A DNA stretch of 6,122 nt from Defluviitaleaceae bacterium (GCA_009780445.1 WRAA01000130.1:1-6122); one strand, 5' to 3'. Numbered from the stretch's first letter, positions 1 to 6,121 are shown. The notes: generated by a model not told the origin, from the sequence alone. Made by a program: numbers and translations.

Positions 1-1196
1 ACTTCGCCGATATCCACGCTAAGCGCGGCCTTCATCAGCCCTTCGCCGTAACCCGTGGCGCACGAACCCGTTATGCGCACACCCTCCGGCAGGGCGGCAT
101 AAATTTCCTTGAGTGCGCGGACAACAACCTCCAGCGGGTTGCCCTCGTTGCCGGCATACTTGCTGTAGAGCAGCTCCCCCGAAGGCGTTATCAACGCCAG
201 CTTAGTAGTAGTCGAACCCGCGTCGATGCCGAGATAGGCCTCGCCCGTATATCCCGCAAGCTCACGCCGCGCCACGGTTCCCACGGCATGGCGCGCGCTG
301 AACGCCCTGTACTGCGCATCGCCGTCAAACAGCGGAGCCATCCGCGCGATCTCATGGTCTACAACCTGCCGCCCGCGCAGGTTCTCGAGCAGTGTACTAA
401 GCGCGATGTCGCCCTCTTCCTCCGCAGACATTGCCGCGCCGATAGCCGCGAACAAGTGCGAATCCTCCGGCGATACCGCGTCCGCGTCGTCCAGCTTTAA
501 CACCTGCGCGAACCTTGCCCTCAGTTCCGACATAAAGTGCAGAGGCCCGCCCAGGAACGCCACCTTGCCGCGTATCGGCTTGCCGCACGCCAACCCCGAT
601 ATAGTCTGGCTCACCACCGCCGCAAACACCGAAGCCGCAAGATCCGCCCGCGCCGCGCCCTCGTTAATAAGCGGCTGTATGTCCGACTTCGCAAACACCC
701 CGCAACGCGCCGCGATCGGGTACAGCACGGTATGCAACTTGGCCGCGTCGTTCAGCTGATCCGGTTGCATCTTCAACAGCGTGGCCATCTGGTCGATAAA
801 GCTGCCCGTGCCGCCCGCACATATGCCGTTCATGCGCTGCTCAATTCCGCCCGACACATTGTCGAAGTAGATAATCTTTGCGTCCTCTCCGCCTATCTCG
901 ATGGCGACGTCTACGCCCGGGCATGTCTGGCGTATGGCCTCCGACACGGCTACAACTTCCTGCACAAAGGCAAGCCCCGCCCAGCCGGCCAGCGTCATGC
1001 CGCCCGAACCCGTAATCATCGCCGCAACGCGAACATCACCCAGCTCGTCCATGGCCTCGTTTACCAGCCCCTGCAGCGTATCCCCAATGTTACTGTGGTG
1101 CCGCCGGTACCGCGAAAACACCGTGCGGCCGCCGTCCACAACGGCCAGCTTCACCGTAGTAGACCCAACGTCCACGCCCAGCCTATTCTTCCCCAT
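1..1196 (-). CDS. 2-hydroxyacyl-CoA dehydratase activase-type ATPase, double BadF/BadG/HgdC domain, partial (C-terminus off left edge)
   Basis: The frame is open from ATG 1196 to the left edge, giving the first ~398 residues. Two ASKHA ATPase modules are visible. The first opens with GVDVGSTTVK (residues 7-16), has IEIGGEDAK at 99-107, and carries MNGICAGGTG (Cys126) and ARCGVFAKSD (Cys165). The second restarts with GIDAGSTTTK (323-332) and ITGSCATGYG. In the HgdC/BadF family, homodimeric ATPases hold one [4Fe-4S] cluster between subunits by two such cysteines and inject an electron, driven by ATP, into a 2-hydroxyacyl-CoA dehydratase. The spacing of Cys126 and Cys165 fits that role. The tandem domain marks the large multidomain type, which usually continues into dehydratase-like regions, rather than the ~260-residue stand-alone activator; the missing part prevents proof. 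The start is fixed by an in-frame TGA at 1205-1203. A GAGGGG-like ribosome site lies about 12 bases upstream of the ATG, rather far. The gene is divergent from sdaAB. The dehydratase substrate is unknown. Confidence 0.9.
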   Translation of the reverse strand, partial: MGKNRLGVDVGSTTVKLAVVDGGRTVFSRYRRHHSNIGDTLQGLVNEAMDELGDVRVAAMITGSGGMTLAGWAGLAFVQEVVAVSEAIRQTCPGVDVAIEIGGEDAKIIYFDNVSGGIEQRMNGICAGGTGSFIDQMATLLKMQPDQLNDAAKLHTVLYPIAARCGVFAKSDIQPLINEGAARADLAASVFAAVVSQTISGLACGKPIRGKVAFLGGPLHFMSELRARFAQVLKLDDADAVSPEDSHLFAAIGAAMSAEEEGDIALSTLLENLRGRQVVDHEIARMAPLFDGDAQYRAFSARHAVGTVARRELAGYTGEAYLGIDAGSTTTKLALITPSGELLYSKYAGNEGNPLEVVVRALKEIYAALPEGVRITGSCATGYGEGLMKAALSVDIGE

Positions 1197-1262
1197 ATAT
1201 GCTCATGTCCCCTCTTCATCAAAACAGCCCCACAGAGCCTCCAACCAAAACAGCTATACCAA

Positions 1263-1292
1263 ATTATAACATACAAACCACGAAATCATCAA
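1263..1292 (-). promoter_or_regulatory. Probable sigma-70-type promoter of the activase gene
   Basis: On the minus strand TTGATG (1292-1287) is followed after 18 bases by TATAAT (1268-1263). The -10 box is preceded by TG one base upstream, giving an extended -10 (TGTTATAAT). Transcription would start near 1256, leaving a leader of about 60 bases before ATG 1196. The -35 matches the consensus at four of six positions. Assigned from sequence match and position only. Confidence 0.6.
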
Positions 1293-1310
1293 GCCTTGCA
1301 CACAACTTCA

Positions 1311-1339
1311 TTGACACACACGCCGCACAGCGATATAAT
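1311..1339 (+). promoter_or_regulatory. Consensus sigma-70-type promoter of sdaAB-sdaAA
   Basis: TTGACA (1311-1316) and TATAAT (1334-1339) are both perfect consensus hexamers, separated by exactly 17 bases. The expected start near 1346 gives a short leader of roughly 23 bases before ATG 1369, with GAGGAG at 1357-1362. A promoter this close to consensus implies strong basal transcription unless a repressor acts. Its -35 lies only 18 bases from the -35 of the divergent activase promoter, so the two polymerases could compete or share an operator. Confidence 0.85.
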
Positions 1340-1368
1340 TGTGGATAATTCGAAGTGAGGAGCCGCCA

Positions 1369-2034
1369 ATGAACATTTTCGACATCATCGGCCCCATAAT
1401 GGTGGGGCCTTCCAGCTCGCATACGGCGGGCGCGTTGCAGATCGGCTTCATAGCGCGTCTCGCGCTGAAACAGACCCCCGCGAAGGCCGTCATCAAGTTT
1501 CACGGCTCCTTCGCGCAGACCTATCGCGGCCACGGTTCCGACAAGGCAGTGGTGGGCGGGCTTCTGGGCTACCGCACAGACAACGCCCGCATACGCACAA
1601 GCCTTGAGGACGCGGCGGACGCGGGGCTGTCCTATTCGTTTTTGCCTGTGGACATTCCGGACGCGCACCCGAACACCATCGTCATCGAAGCGTCAACCGC
1701 CGCCGGCGACAGCACCACCGTGGTGGGCATCTCCATAGGCGGCGGCAATGTGATCATCAAGTCGCTGGACGGCATCGAGATCGAGTACACCGGCAGCCTG
1801 GACATGCTTGTCGTGGTACAGGCCGACGTGCCCGGCGTTATCAACAACGTGTCCGGCTTGCTTGCCTCGAAGGGCATCAATATCGTGAACATGCGCGTGT
1901 TCCAGTCCCGCGAAGAGCCGGGCAAGGCTCTGACCATTATCGAAACGCAGGACACCCTAAGCGACGACCTTGCGATCTCCGCCCAGTCTCTCGACAACAT
2001 CATCACATCTGTGTATCTGCCCAAGATCGGCTAG
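1369..2034 (+). CDS. sdaAB: L-serine dehydratase, iron-sulfur-dependent, beta subunit
   Basis: This is the beta subunit of the heterodimeric L-serine ammonia-lyase, which converts L-serine to pyruvate and ammonia in the cytoplasm. The 221-residue product matches the usual ~220 residues of the two-subunit (Bacillus/Clostridia) form. It begins MNIFDIIGPIMVGPSSSHTAG; the GPSSSHTAG motif (13-21) is the family signature. The N-terminal serine-dehydratase beta domain covers roughly residues 1-135 and includes HGSFAQTYRGHGSDKA (45-60). A C-terminal ACT domain (about 146-218, with VVVQADVPGVI and GINIVNMRV) is expected to bind an amino acid or stabilise the complex. ATG 1369 was chosen over an in-frame codon at 1339 because GAGGAG (1357-1362) sits six bases upstream, and 1339 lies inside the -10 box. 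The gene is the first of a two-gene operon; sdaAA starts 12 bases after its stop. Confidence 0.97.
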   Translation: MNIFDIIGPIMVGPSSSHTAGALQIGFIARLALKQTPAKAVIKFHGSFAQTYRGHGSDKAVVGGLLGYRTDNARIRTSLEDAADAGLSYSFLPVDIPDAHPNTIVIEASTAAGDSTTVVGISIGGGNVIIKSLDGIEIEYTGSLDMLVVVQADVPGVINNVSGLLASKGINIVNMRVFQSREEPGKALTIIETQDTLSDDLAISAQSLDNIITSVYLPKIG

Positions 2035-2046
2035 AGAGGAGCCTGT

Positions 2047-2934
2047 ATGAACATAGACTTTTCATCGGTGCGGCAGCTCATCGGGGCCGCCGAGGCCGAG
2101 AACACGGCCATTTCGGCCATAGTGCTGCGGCAGTCCGCACTCGACATGGGCGCGGACGAGGGCGCAGTGCTTGCGCGTATGTCCCACAGCCTGGGAGTTA
2201 TGAAGGCCTCTGTGCAGGAAGGCCTTACCCCCGGCCTTCTCTCCGCAAGCGGACTCACCGGCGACCAGGCCTCTGTGCTTCGGCAATACGTAGGCTCCGG
2301 CAAGTCGTTATCGGGCAAGCTGCTTGGGGAAGCCCTGTACGCTTCCATGGCGGTCATGAGCAGCAACGCCTGCATGGGCAGGATCGTCGCGGCGCCCACC
2401 GCCGGCAGTTCCGGCGTGATCCCCGGCTGCTTCCTTGCCGTGGCCGCGGACCGCGGCATGTCCGACGATGTGCTGGTGCGCGGCCTCTTACACGCGGCGG
2501 GCATCGGAATGGTGATCGCAAAAAACGCCACCATCGCGGGGGCCGTGGGCGGTTGTCAGGCGGAGTGCGGTTCCGCCGCCGCAATGACGGCTTCCGCAAT
2601 AGTCGAGATGATGGGCGGCACGCCCGGGATGTGCGGCCACGCCGCCGCCCACGCGCTGAAGAGCCTCATGGGGCTTGTGTGCGACCCTGTCGCCGGGCTT
2701 GTGGAGGAACCTTGTGTCACCCGCAACGCCGCCGCGTCGTCCATAGCTATCATCAGCGCGGACATGGCTCTGGCCGGCATCACAAGTATCATCCCTATCG
2801 ACGAAGTTATCGCCGCTATGTACGAAGTCGGCCAAGCCCTGCCCGAAGCTCTGCGCGAAACCGCTTTAGGCGGCATAGCGGCCACGCCGACGGCGCGCAG
2901 GATCGAGAACGCTTTATTCGGCGGTTCTGTATAG
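2047..2934 (+). CDS. sdaAA: L-serine dehydratase, iron-sulfur-dependent, alpha subunit
   Basis: This is the catalytic alpha subunit of L-serine dehydratase, 295 residues long, about the usual ~300. Conserved blocks include SNACMGRIVAAPTAGSSGVIPG (106-127), GGCQAECGSA (168-177), GGTPGMCGHA (190-199) and CDPVAGLVEEPCVTRN (212-227). Cys170, Cys212 and Cys223 reproduce the C-x41-C-x10-C spacing of the three ligands of the [4Fe-4S] cluster in this family; the open iron site binds and dehydrates serine. The enzyme should therefore be oxygen-sensitive. An extra cysteine, Cys174, sits four residues after the first ligand. AGAGAGGAG ahead of ATG 2047 serves as ribosome site, and translation is probably coupled to sdaAB. 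The 3' end overlaps the convergent RDD gene by 21 bases, and no terminator is visible after the stop. Confidence 0.97.
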   Translation: MNIDFSSVRQLIGAAEAENTAISAIVLRQSALDMGADEGAVLARMSHSLGVMKASVQEGLTPGLLSASGLTGDQASVLRQYVGSGKSLSGKLLGEALYASMAVMSSNACMGRIVAAPTAGSSGVIPGCFLAVAADRGMSDDVLVRGLLHAAGIGMVIAKNATIAGAVGGCQAECGSAAAMTASAIVEMMGGTPGMCGHAAAHALKSLMGLVCDPVAGLVEEPCVTRNAAASSIAIISADMALAGITSIIPIDEVIAAMYEVGQALPEALRETALGGIAATPTARRIENALFGGSV

Positions 2935-3642
2935 CACCCGCGTGATCTCCCACTCGGAGCCGGCCTCCATCTCCAGCCACACCACCACGCTCATGTTCCC
3001 GCGTTCGCCCCGCACGGGTATCGTAAAGTTCGCGCTTCCGCTCATTCCGGCGGATATACCCGTCGTGCTGATATTGCCTTGCAGGAAGAATCCGTAGCCC
3101 GTGATCTCGCCCACTACGCTGCGAACCTCCTCGCTGGCTTCGATATGCGCTATCGCGATTTGGTGCGGCTCGCTGTTCCTAAGCACACCCATAATGCCCA
3201 GCACAAAGGAAGCCAGGCCGACTACGGCAACCACCGCGATAATCACGTACAGGCGCGCAGGCGGTGTGGTTCGCGGAACGATGTACACATCGGTTCCCGC
3301 AAGGTTGTCGCCGATCTTGCGCTTGTTGCGGCTGAACATGATCATCAGCAGCTCCAGCGGCCATAGGAACGAGAAGATGTTGCGCAGCATCAGAGCCGGC
3401 ACCTCCGGCACGGTATCGGGTTCCTCGCTGTACCGGACGGCCAGCCCGACGACCCTCTTCCCAATGCTCGCGCCGCCGGTCACATCCTTGCAGAGATACA
3501 ACAACACGCCAACAAGCCCGGCCATAAAGAAGCCTTCAAGAATCCAGAAGCTGAACATCGCAACAATGGTTATGCAAATATGGTCTATGACAAAGGCCAG
3601 CAAGCGTCGTTCAACGTCGGCCTTGCGTAATGTAACTTCCAT
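2914..3642 (-). CDS. RDD family membrane protein with a Coa1/Tim21-like C-terminal domain
   Basis: The 242-residue product starts MEVTLRKADVERRLLAFVIDH. An RDD domain covers about residues 8-122: Arg12/Arg13 before the first membrane segment with Asp20 inside it, a second hydrophobic segment at 38-52, GASIGKRVVGL at 57-67, a third at 88-104, and NKRKIGDNLAGTDVY at 106-120 containing further conserved acidic residues. A fourth membrane helix (about 132-152) leads to a soluble tail of ~90 residues. Its pattern (SEEVRSVVGEITGYG, then GSANFTIPVRGERGNMSVVVWLEMEAGSEWEITRV split over 170-237) resembles Coa1/Tim21-like domains. RDD proteins are poorly characterised membrane proteins, some linked to transport or ion homeostasis; no specific function is assigned. 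ATG 3642 follows AGGGGGT by four bases and lies 8 bases after the kinase stop, so the two form an operon. A longer frame reaching 3966 only antisenses or overlaps the kinase and was not used. The RDD call is firm; the tail assignment is from pattern recognition. Confidence 0.88.
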   Translation of the reverse strand: MEVTLRKADVERRLLAFVIDHICITIVAMFSFWILEGFFMAGLVGVLLYLCKDVTGGASIGKRVVGLAVRYSEEPDTVPEVPALMLRNIFSFLWPLELLMIMFSRNKRKIGDNLAGTDVYIVPRTTPPARLYVIIAVVAVVGLASFVLGIMGVLRNSEPHQIAIAHIEASEEVRSVVGEITGYGFFLQGNISTTGISAGMSGSANFTIPVRGERGNMSVVVWLEMEAGSEWEITRVLYRTAE

Positions 3643-3650
3643 GTTACCCC

Positions 3651-5087
3651 CTATCTGCCCGGCGACTGTCCATAGTAATGCAGATACCGCGCGTAGCGTT
3701 GTCTGTACATGTCGGCGTTGTGCCGGTTCGGGTGGATCTCGATACCCTTTGGCAAGTCCAGATCCCGCAAGCCGGCTATCACGCCCAGTTTTTCCATAGA
3801 GACCGCCACGCCGCCCATGACGGAGCTGTGCGTAGCCGGATCTGTCTCCATTTCGGTCTGGAATATATCGGCGCACATCTGCAGCCAGTACGGCGAATTC
3901 AGTATGCCGCCCGAAAGCTTGATCTTGCGCGGAACGCCCGCCACACTCGCCAGCGTCTCGTAACACTGGTACAGGTTCAGCAGCACGCCCTCCAGCACGC
4001 TGTAGTACAGGTCGTACACCCCGTGCTGCGGGCGCACATCCTCAAAGCCGCCAAGGCGTTGGTCGTACCAGCCGATACAGCGTTCGCCGAACAAAAACGG
4101 CATGAACACGGCCTCGCCGGACTTGTCGGTGATGCTGCGCAGACCTTCCTCGATCTTGTCGTAGTTCACGCCTTGGGCGAAAAACTTCGTCTTGAACCAG
4201 TCTACGCAGTTGGTGCAGCCGTTGGTTGCCGCGCCCGACATCCATGCGTTTGGCGAAAGGTAGCACCAGGTGGACGGCTTGCTCGGTATAACGGGCTGCG
4301 GCACGCTAAGGCGCATGGCTCCGCTTGTGCCTACGGAAAACGTCATGGTGCCGGCCTCCAGCGCGCCCGAACCCACCTGGTTCATCGCACCGTCGGGAAC
4401 GGACGGCATAACCGGTAAACCCGGCTCAAGCCCCAGCAGTGCCGCGCCCTGCGCGCTTAGCCTCAACGCTTCGTCGTACCGCACAAGCCTGCCCACGTTG
4501 CCGCGTGTGATCCCCAGCTCCCCCAGAAGCTCGTCGTCATAGTCCCGCGTGTGAGTGTTCAACAGGCCTGTGCCGGACGCGGTGATATCCGTCACGGCCC
4601 AGTCGCCCGTCAGGCGGTATGTAGTGTAGGTTCCCTGCCCGGCGATCCTGTACCGCTCCGGCGGCAGGCCCCGCTGACGCAGAAACTTCAGCTTGAAGAA
4701 CGGGTATGTCGAGTTGACCATGCAGCCCGTCTTGCTATAGAAACGCCGCACATAGTCCTCGTCCCGCCTAAGCTCGCGGCACAGGCCGGACGCCCCCGTA
4801 AAGTGCCACTGATACAACGGGGTGACAGGCTCCATCTGCGCGTCAAGCAGCATAACGCTGTGGAATGTGCTGATGAGCGATATAATGTCGATCTTCCTGC
4901 CGGCCGCCAGCGAACGCCCAAGACCCACAGTCGTCTCGAATACATGCCGCGGATCCTGCTCACCCGAGGCATTGTCGGCATTGGCAAACTCGTATGCCCG
5001 GGACTCCACAGAGAACTTGCGCGTATCGGTATCGTAGACCATCGCCTTGGCCGATGTAGTGCTGGATTCCAACACCAAAATATTCAT
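3651..5087 (-). CDS. FGGY-family carbohydrate kinase (gluconokinase/xylulokinase-like)
   Basis: The 478-residue protein has the two-domain actin-like fold of FGGY kinases, which phosphorylate sugars or sugar acids with ATP in the cytoplasm. Its N-terminal phosphate loop reads LVLESSTTSAKAMVYD (4-19). VPDGAMNQVGSGA (230-242) contains the probable catalytic base Asp232. VGTSG (252-256) is the C-domain nucleotide loop, and LSGGILNSPYW (391-401) with SSVMGGVAVS (421-430) matches the family signature near the ATP site. Length fits the usual ~500. The first loop is atypical: most members have D-x-G-T-T/S where this has E-S-S-T-T. The substrate cannot be predicted with confidence; gluconate-, xylulose- or ribulose-type sugars are candidates. 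ATG 5087 is preceded by GGTGA six bases upstream; an in-frame TTG at 5093, itself six bases after AAGGA, would add two residues and is an alternative. The gene heads an operon with the RDD protein 8 bases downstream. Confidence 0.93.
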   Translation of the reverse strand: MNILVLESSTTSAKAMVYDTDTRKFSVESRAYEFANADNASGEQDPRHVFETTVGLGRSLAAGRKIDIISLISTFHSVMLLDAQMEPVTPLYQWHFTGASGLCRELRRDEDYVRRFYSKTGCMVNSTYPFFKLKFLRQRGLPPERYRIAGQGTYTTYRLTGDWAVTDITASGTGLLNTHTRDYDDELLGELGITRGNVGRLVRYDEALRLSAQGAALLGLEPGLPVMPSVPDGAMNQVGSGALEAGTMTFSVGTSGAMRLSVPQPVIPSKPSTWCYLSPNAWMSGAATNGCTNCVDWFKTKFFAQGVNYDKIEEGLRSITDKSGEAVFMPFLFGERCIGWYDQRLGGFEDVRPQHGVYDLYYSVLEGVLLNLYQCYETLASVAGVPRKIKLSGGILNSPYWLQMCADIFQTEMETDPATHSSVMGGVAVSMEKLGVIAGLRDLDLPKGIEIHPNRHNADMYRQRYARYLHYYGQSPGR

Positions 5088-5092
5088 GAGCA

Positions 5093-5107
5093 ATCACCAT
5101 CCTTGTG
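5093..5107 (-). promoter_or_regulatory. Ribosome binding site serving two possible kinase starts
   Basis: Reading leftwards, the sequence is ACAAGGATGGTGATTGCTCATG. AAGGA stands six bases before TTG (5093-5091), while GGTGA stands six bases before ATG (5087-5085). Both starts are in frame, so the ambiguity changes the protein by only two residues. ATG was preferred because it is the stronger start codon. Confidence 0.45.
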
Positions 5108-5110
5108 AGT

Positions 5111-5127
5111 ATTATAACTATTATAAC
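5111..5127 (-). promoter_or_regulatory. Two tandem -10-like boxes upstream of the kinase gene
   Basis: On the minus strand TATAAT occurs twice, at 5125-5120 and 5116-5111, as part of a nine-base direct repeat (attataact/attataacc on the plus strand). Both are within about 35 bases of the kinase start at 5087. No good TTGACA match stands 16-18 bases upstream of either; the candidates there lie inside the inverted-repeat element and are weak. A promoter is therefore plausible but not certain. If used, the foldback element beginning at 5122 supplies its upstream half. Confidence 0.4.
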
Positions 5128-5235
5128 CTGAGTTCGACGAAGGCGAACCAGCCGCGTAAGCGGCTGAAAATGCGAAGCATTTTTCAGGTAATCAAAGTTC
5201 GATGAATGATTTTTGTTCATCGAACTCACGTTATA
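5122..5235. repeat. 114-bp foldback element with 20-bp imperfect terminal inverted repeats (MITE-like)
   Basis: The left end (5122-5141, tataacctgagttcgacgaa) matches the reverse complement of the right end (5216-5235, ttcatcgaactcacgttata) at 18 of 20 positions. Inside, acctga (5126-5131) pairs with tcaggt (5184-5189), enclosing three hairpins that abut exactly: 5132-5148 (gttcg/cgaac), 5149-5166 (cagccgc/gcggctg, loop gtaa) and 5167-5183 (aaaatgc/gcatttt, loop gaa). A fourth hairpin, 5197-5225 (gttcgatgaa/ttcatcgaac), overlaps the right end. No protein is encoded. Terminal inverted repeats, small size and heavy internal pairing resemble a miniature non-autonomous mobile element, but no target-site duplication is clear and no transposase is present here. 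It lies between the kinase and the serine hydrolase remnant. Confidence 0.7.
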
Positions 5236-5335
5236 CGGAAGCTCAGAAACATATTCCATCTGCTGTCGCCGAGTTCCGCGGTGAAGCATCGCGGAATCGG
5301 CTCGGCAGATGAAAATGTTTCTGGCGTTCCGTATA
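5232..5335. repeat. 104-bp imperfect foldback (long hairpin)
   Basis: Paired blocks nest around a nine-base loop (5281-5289). They are tatacggaa (5232-5240) with ttccgtata (5327-5335), agaaacat (5245-5252) with atgtttct (5315-5322), atctgc (5257-5262) with gcagat (5305-5310), and ttccgcg (5274-5280) with cgcggaa (5290-5296), separated by small internal loops. There is no T-tract beside it on either strand, so it is not a standard intrinsic terminator, although it could act as an RNA-end-stabilising or attenuating structure for transcripts coming from the right. It shares its first four bases with the neighbouring element. The rest of this gene-free stretch (5336-5379) is A+T-rich and shows nothing further. 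Confidence 0.7.
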
Positions 5336-5379
5336 TTATAGCATATTTTGGGTGGCTTGGCGAGTTAATCAGTAGTTAC

Positions 5380-6060
5380 CTAAACTTGTTTGGGATTCAC
5401 ACAATACTTTGACCACCACGAAAACACTTCGTAAATCAGCATTATCCACACGGCTGTTGCCGCTACCCTATAGCTCGGTACAAAAATTGATACCATGTCC
5501 GCACGAATTTCACCCATAAGCATGGGAGCAATATAGTAAAGTATTAAACCTGCAACAGTCAAAGCCGAACCTGTAATTAGTTTTCTTATAGCTACCACAG
5601 AAAAATCAGATTTTATTACCCCACCATTTTGCAAGCGTTTACGGAGTTTGATAATACTCCGCACAAGAAAAACGAGATACACAACACCCGCAGCGCACAA
5701 AACAGTAAAACCTATATCAGCCAGCCTGTTCCAATCACGCCCAATGCCCACGAAATTATTATTTATAGCAGCCTCTAAAGTCATCGCAGCTAAATCTTCA
5801 TCAAAATTCGTAACCCATAACCTTACATTGGTAAGCGTCACTACGGCGATGTTGCTTTCCGGCAGCATTCTAATCATAGCGTTCCAAGTTGGGTTGTCCC
5901 CGCCATGTTCTATAATGCCTGTTACCTCATTTATAAACCACCCTCCTATAAAGAAATATCCTTCATAAAGTCCGGTTTCGTTTACCAAAACTGCATCTAA
6001 GGGTTTGTAAAGAAATAAACTTTCCGTTTTGCTTGTCTTTTTGCGCAACTGCTGCGTCAC
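5380..6060 (-). pseudogene. C-terminal remnant of a membrane-anchored serine hydrolase (class C beta-lactamase fold)
   Basis: From the first possible start, GTG 6060, 226 residues are encoded. Residues about 30-80 (YEGYFFIGGWFINEVTG, then EHGGDNPTWNAMIRMLPESNIAVVTLTN) match the C-terminal end of serine beta-lactamase-like/PBP4*-type hydrolases, in which the HGG (52-54) takes the place of the K-T-G motif on the last active-site strand. Three membrane helices follow (about 114-135, 161-183 and 189-214), as in membrane-anchored members. The catalytic S-x-x-K and Y-x-N parts, normally some 250 residues upstream, are absent. Upstream the frame meets TAG at 6081-6079, and the first ~14 residues come from an inverted repeat unrelated to hydrolases. 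The piece could still be translated, since AAGGA lies four bases before GTG 6060, but it cannot be catalytic alone. The region is richer in A+T than the other genes, which suggests separate origin. An alternative is a frameshifted gene continuing right of the window. Confidence 0.65.
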
Positions 6061-6121
6061 TTCTTCCTTGCGAACCTTCTAGGTTCGCGGCGTCATCAGT
6101 TCCTTGCATTTGCACAAAAAT
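6033..6121. repeat. Foldback element at the right edge, overlapping the 5' end of the hydrolase remnant
   Basis: On the plus strand tttttgcgcaa (6038-6048) faces ttgcacaaaaa (6110-6120), pairing at all but one position. In the centre gcgaacct (6070-6077) and aggttcgc (6081-6088) form a perfect eight-base stem with loop tct. Between them, parts of actgctgcgtcac and gcgtcatcagt can also pair. It is therefore a long imperfect hairpin of about 88 bases. It may extend past the window edge, so its true boundary is not known. Its position at the point where serine-hydrolase similarity stops suggests insertion into that gene. Confidence 0.55.

Noticed and set aside
1221..1256. Direct repeat aaaacagc (two copies) in the activase leader
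   Set aside because: Eight bases in a short A-rich leader could occur by chance, and no surrounding dyad or known operator supports it.
537..1358. Long open frame on the plus strand opposite the activase
   Set aside because: It is codon-aligned with the antisense of a clearly recognisable ATPase, is very rich in Arg/His/Pro, and runs on past the activase start into the promoter region. It is a shadow in GC-rich DNA.
1339..1368. Upstream start for SdaAB adding ten residues
   Set aside because: The codon lies in the -10 box, before the expected transcription start, and the family begins at MNIFDIIGP.
3643..3966. 108-residue N-terminal extension of the RDD protein
   Set aside because: It would lie wholly inside the kinase gene in another frame, has no domain features, and a good ribosome site (AGGGGGT) directly precedes ATG 3642.
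5126..5189. A tRNA-like cloverleaf
   Set aside because: The fold has four arms, but arm lengths, loops and invariant tRNA bases (TTC in the T loop, anticodon arm of 5 bp with a 7-base loop, acceptor of 7 bp) are absent.
5232..5335. Intrinsic terminator for the hydrolase remnant
   Set aside because: The stem is long and interrupted, and no run of T follows in the leftward direction.
5122..5335. CRISPR array
   Set aside because: The repeats are inverted and nested rather than direct, evenly spaced repeats with unique spacers.
5206..5412. Small 68-residue open frame on the plus strand
   Set aside because: It consists of the inverted-repeat elements, has no ribosome site and no protein-like pattern.
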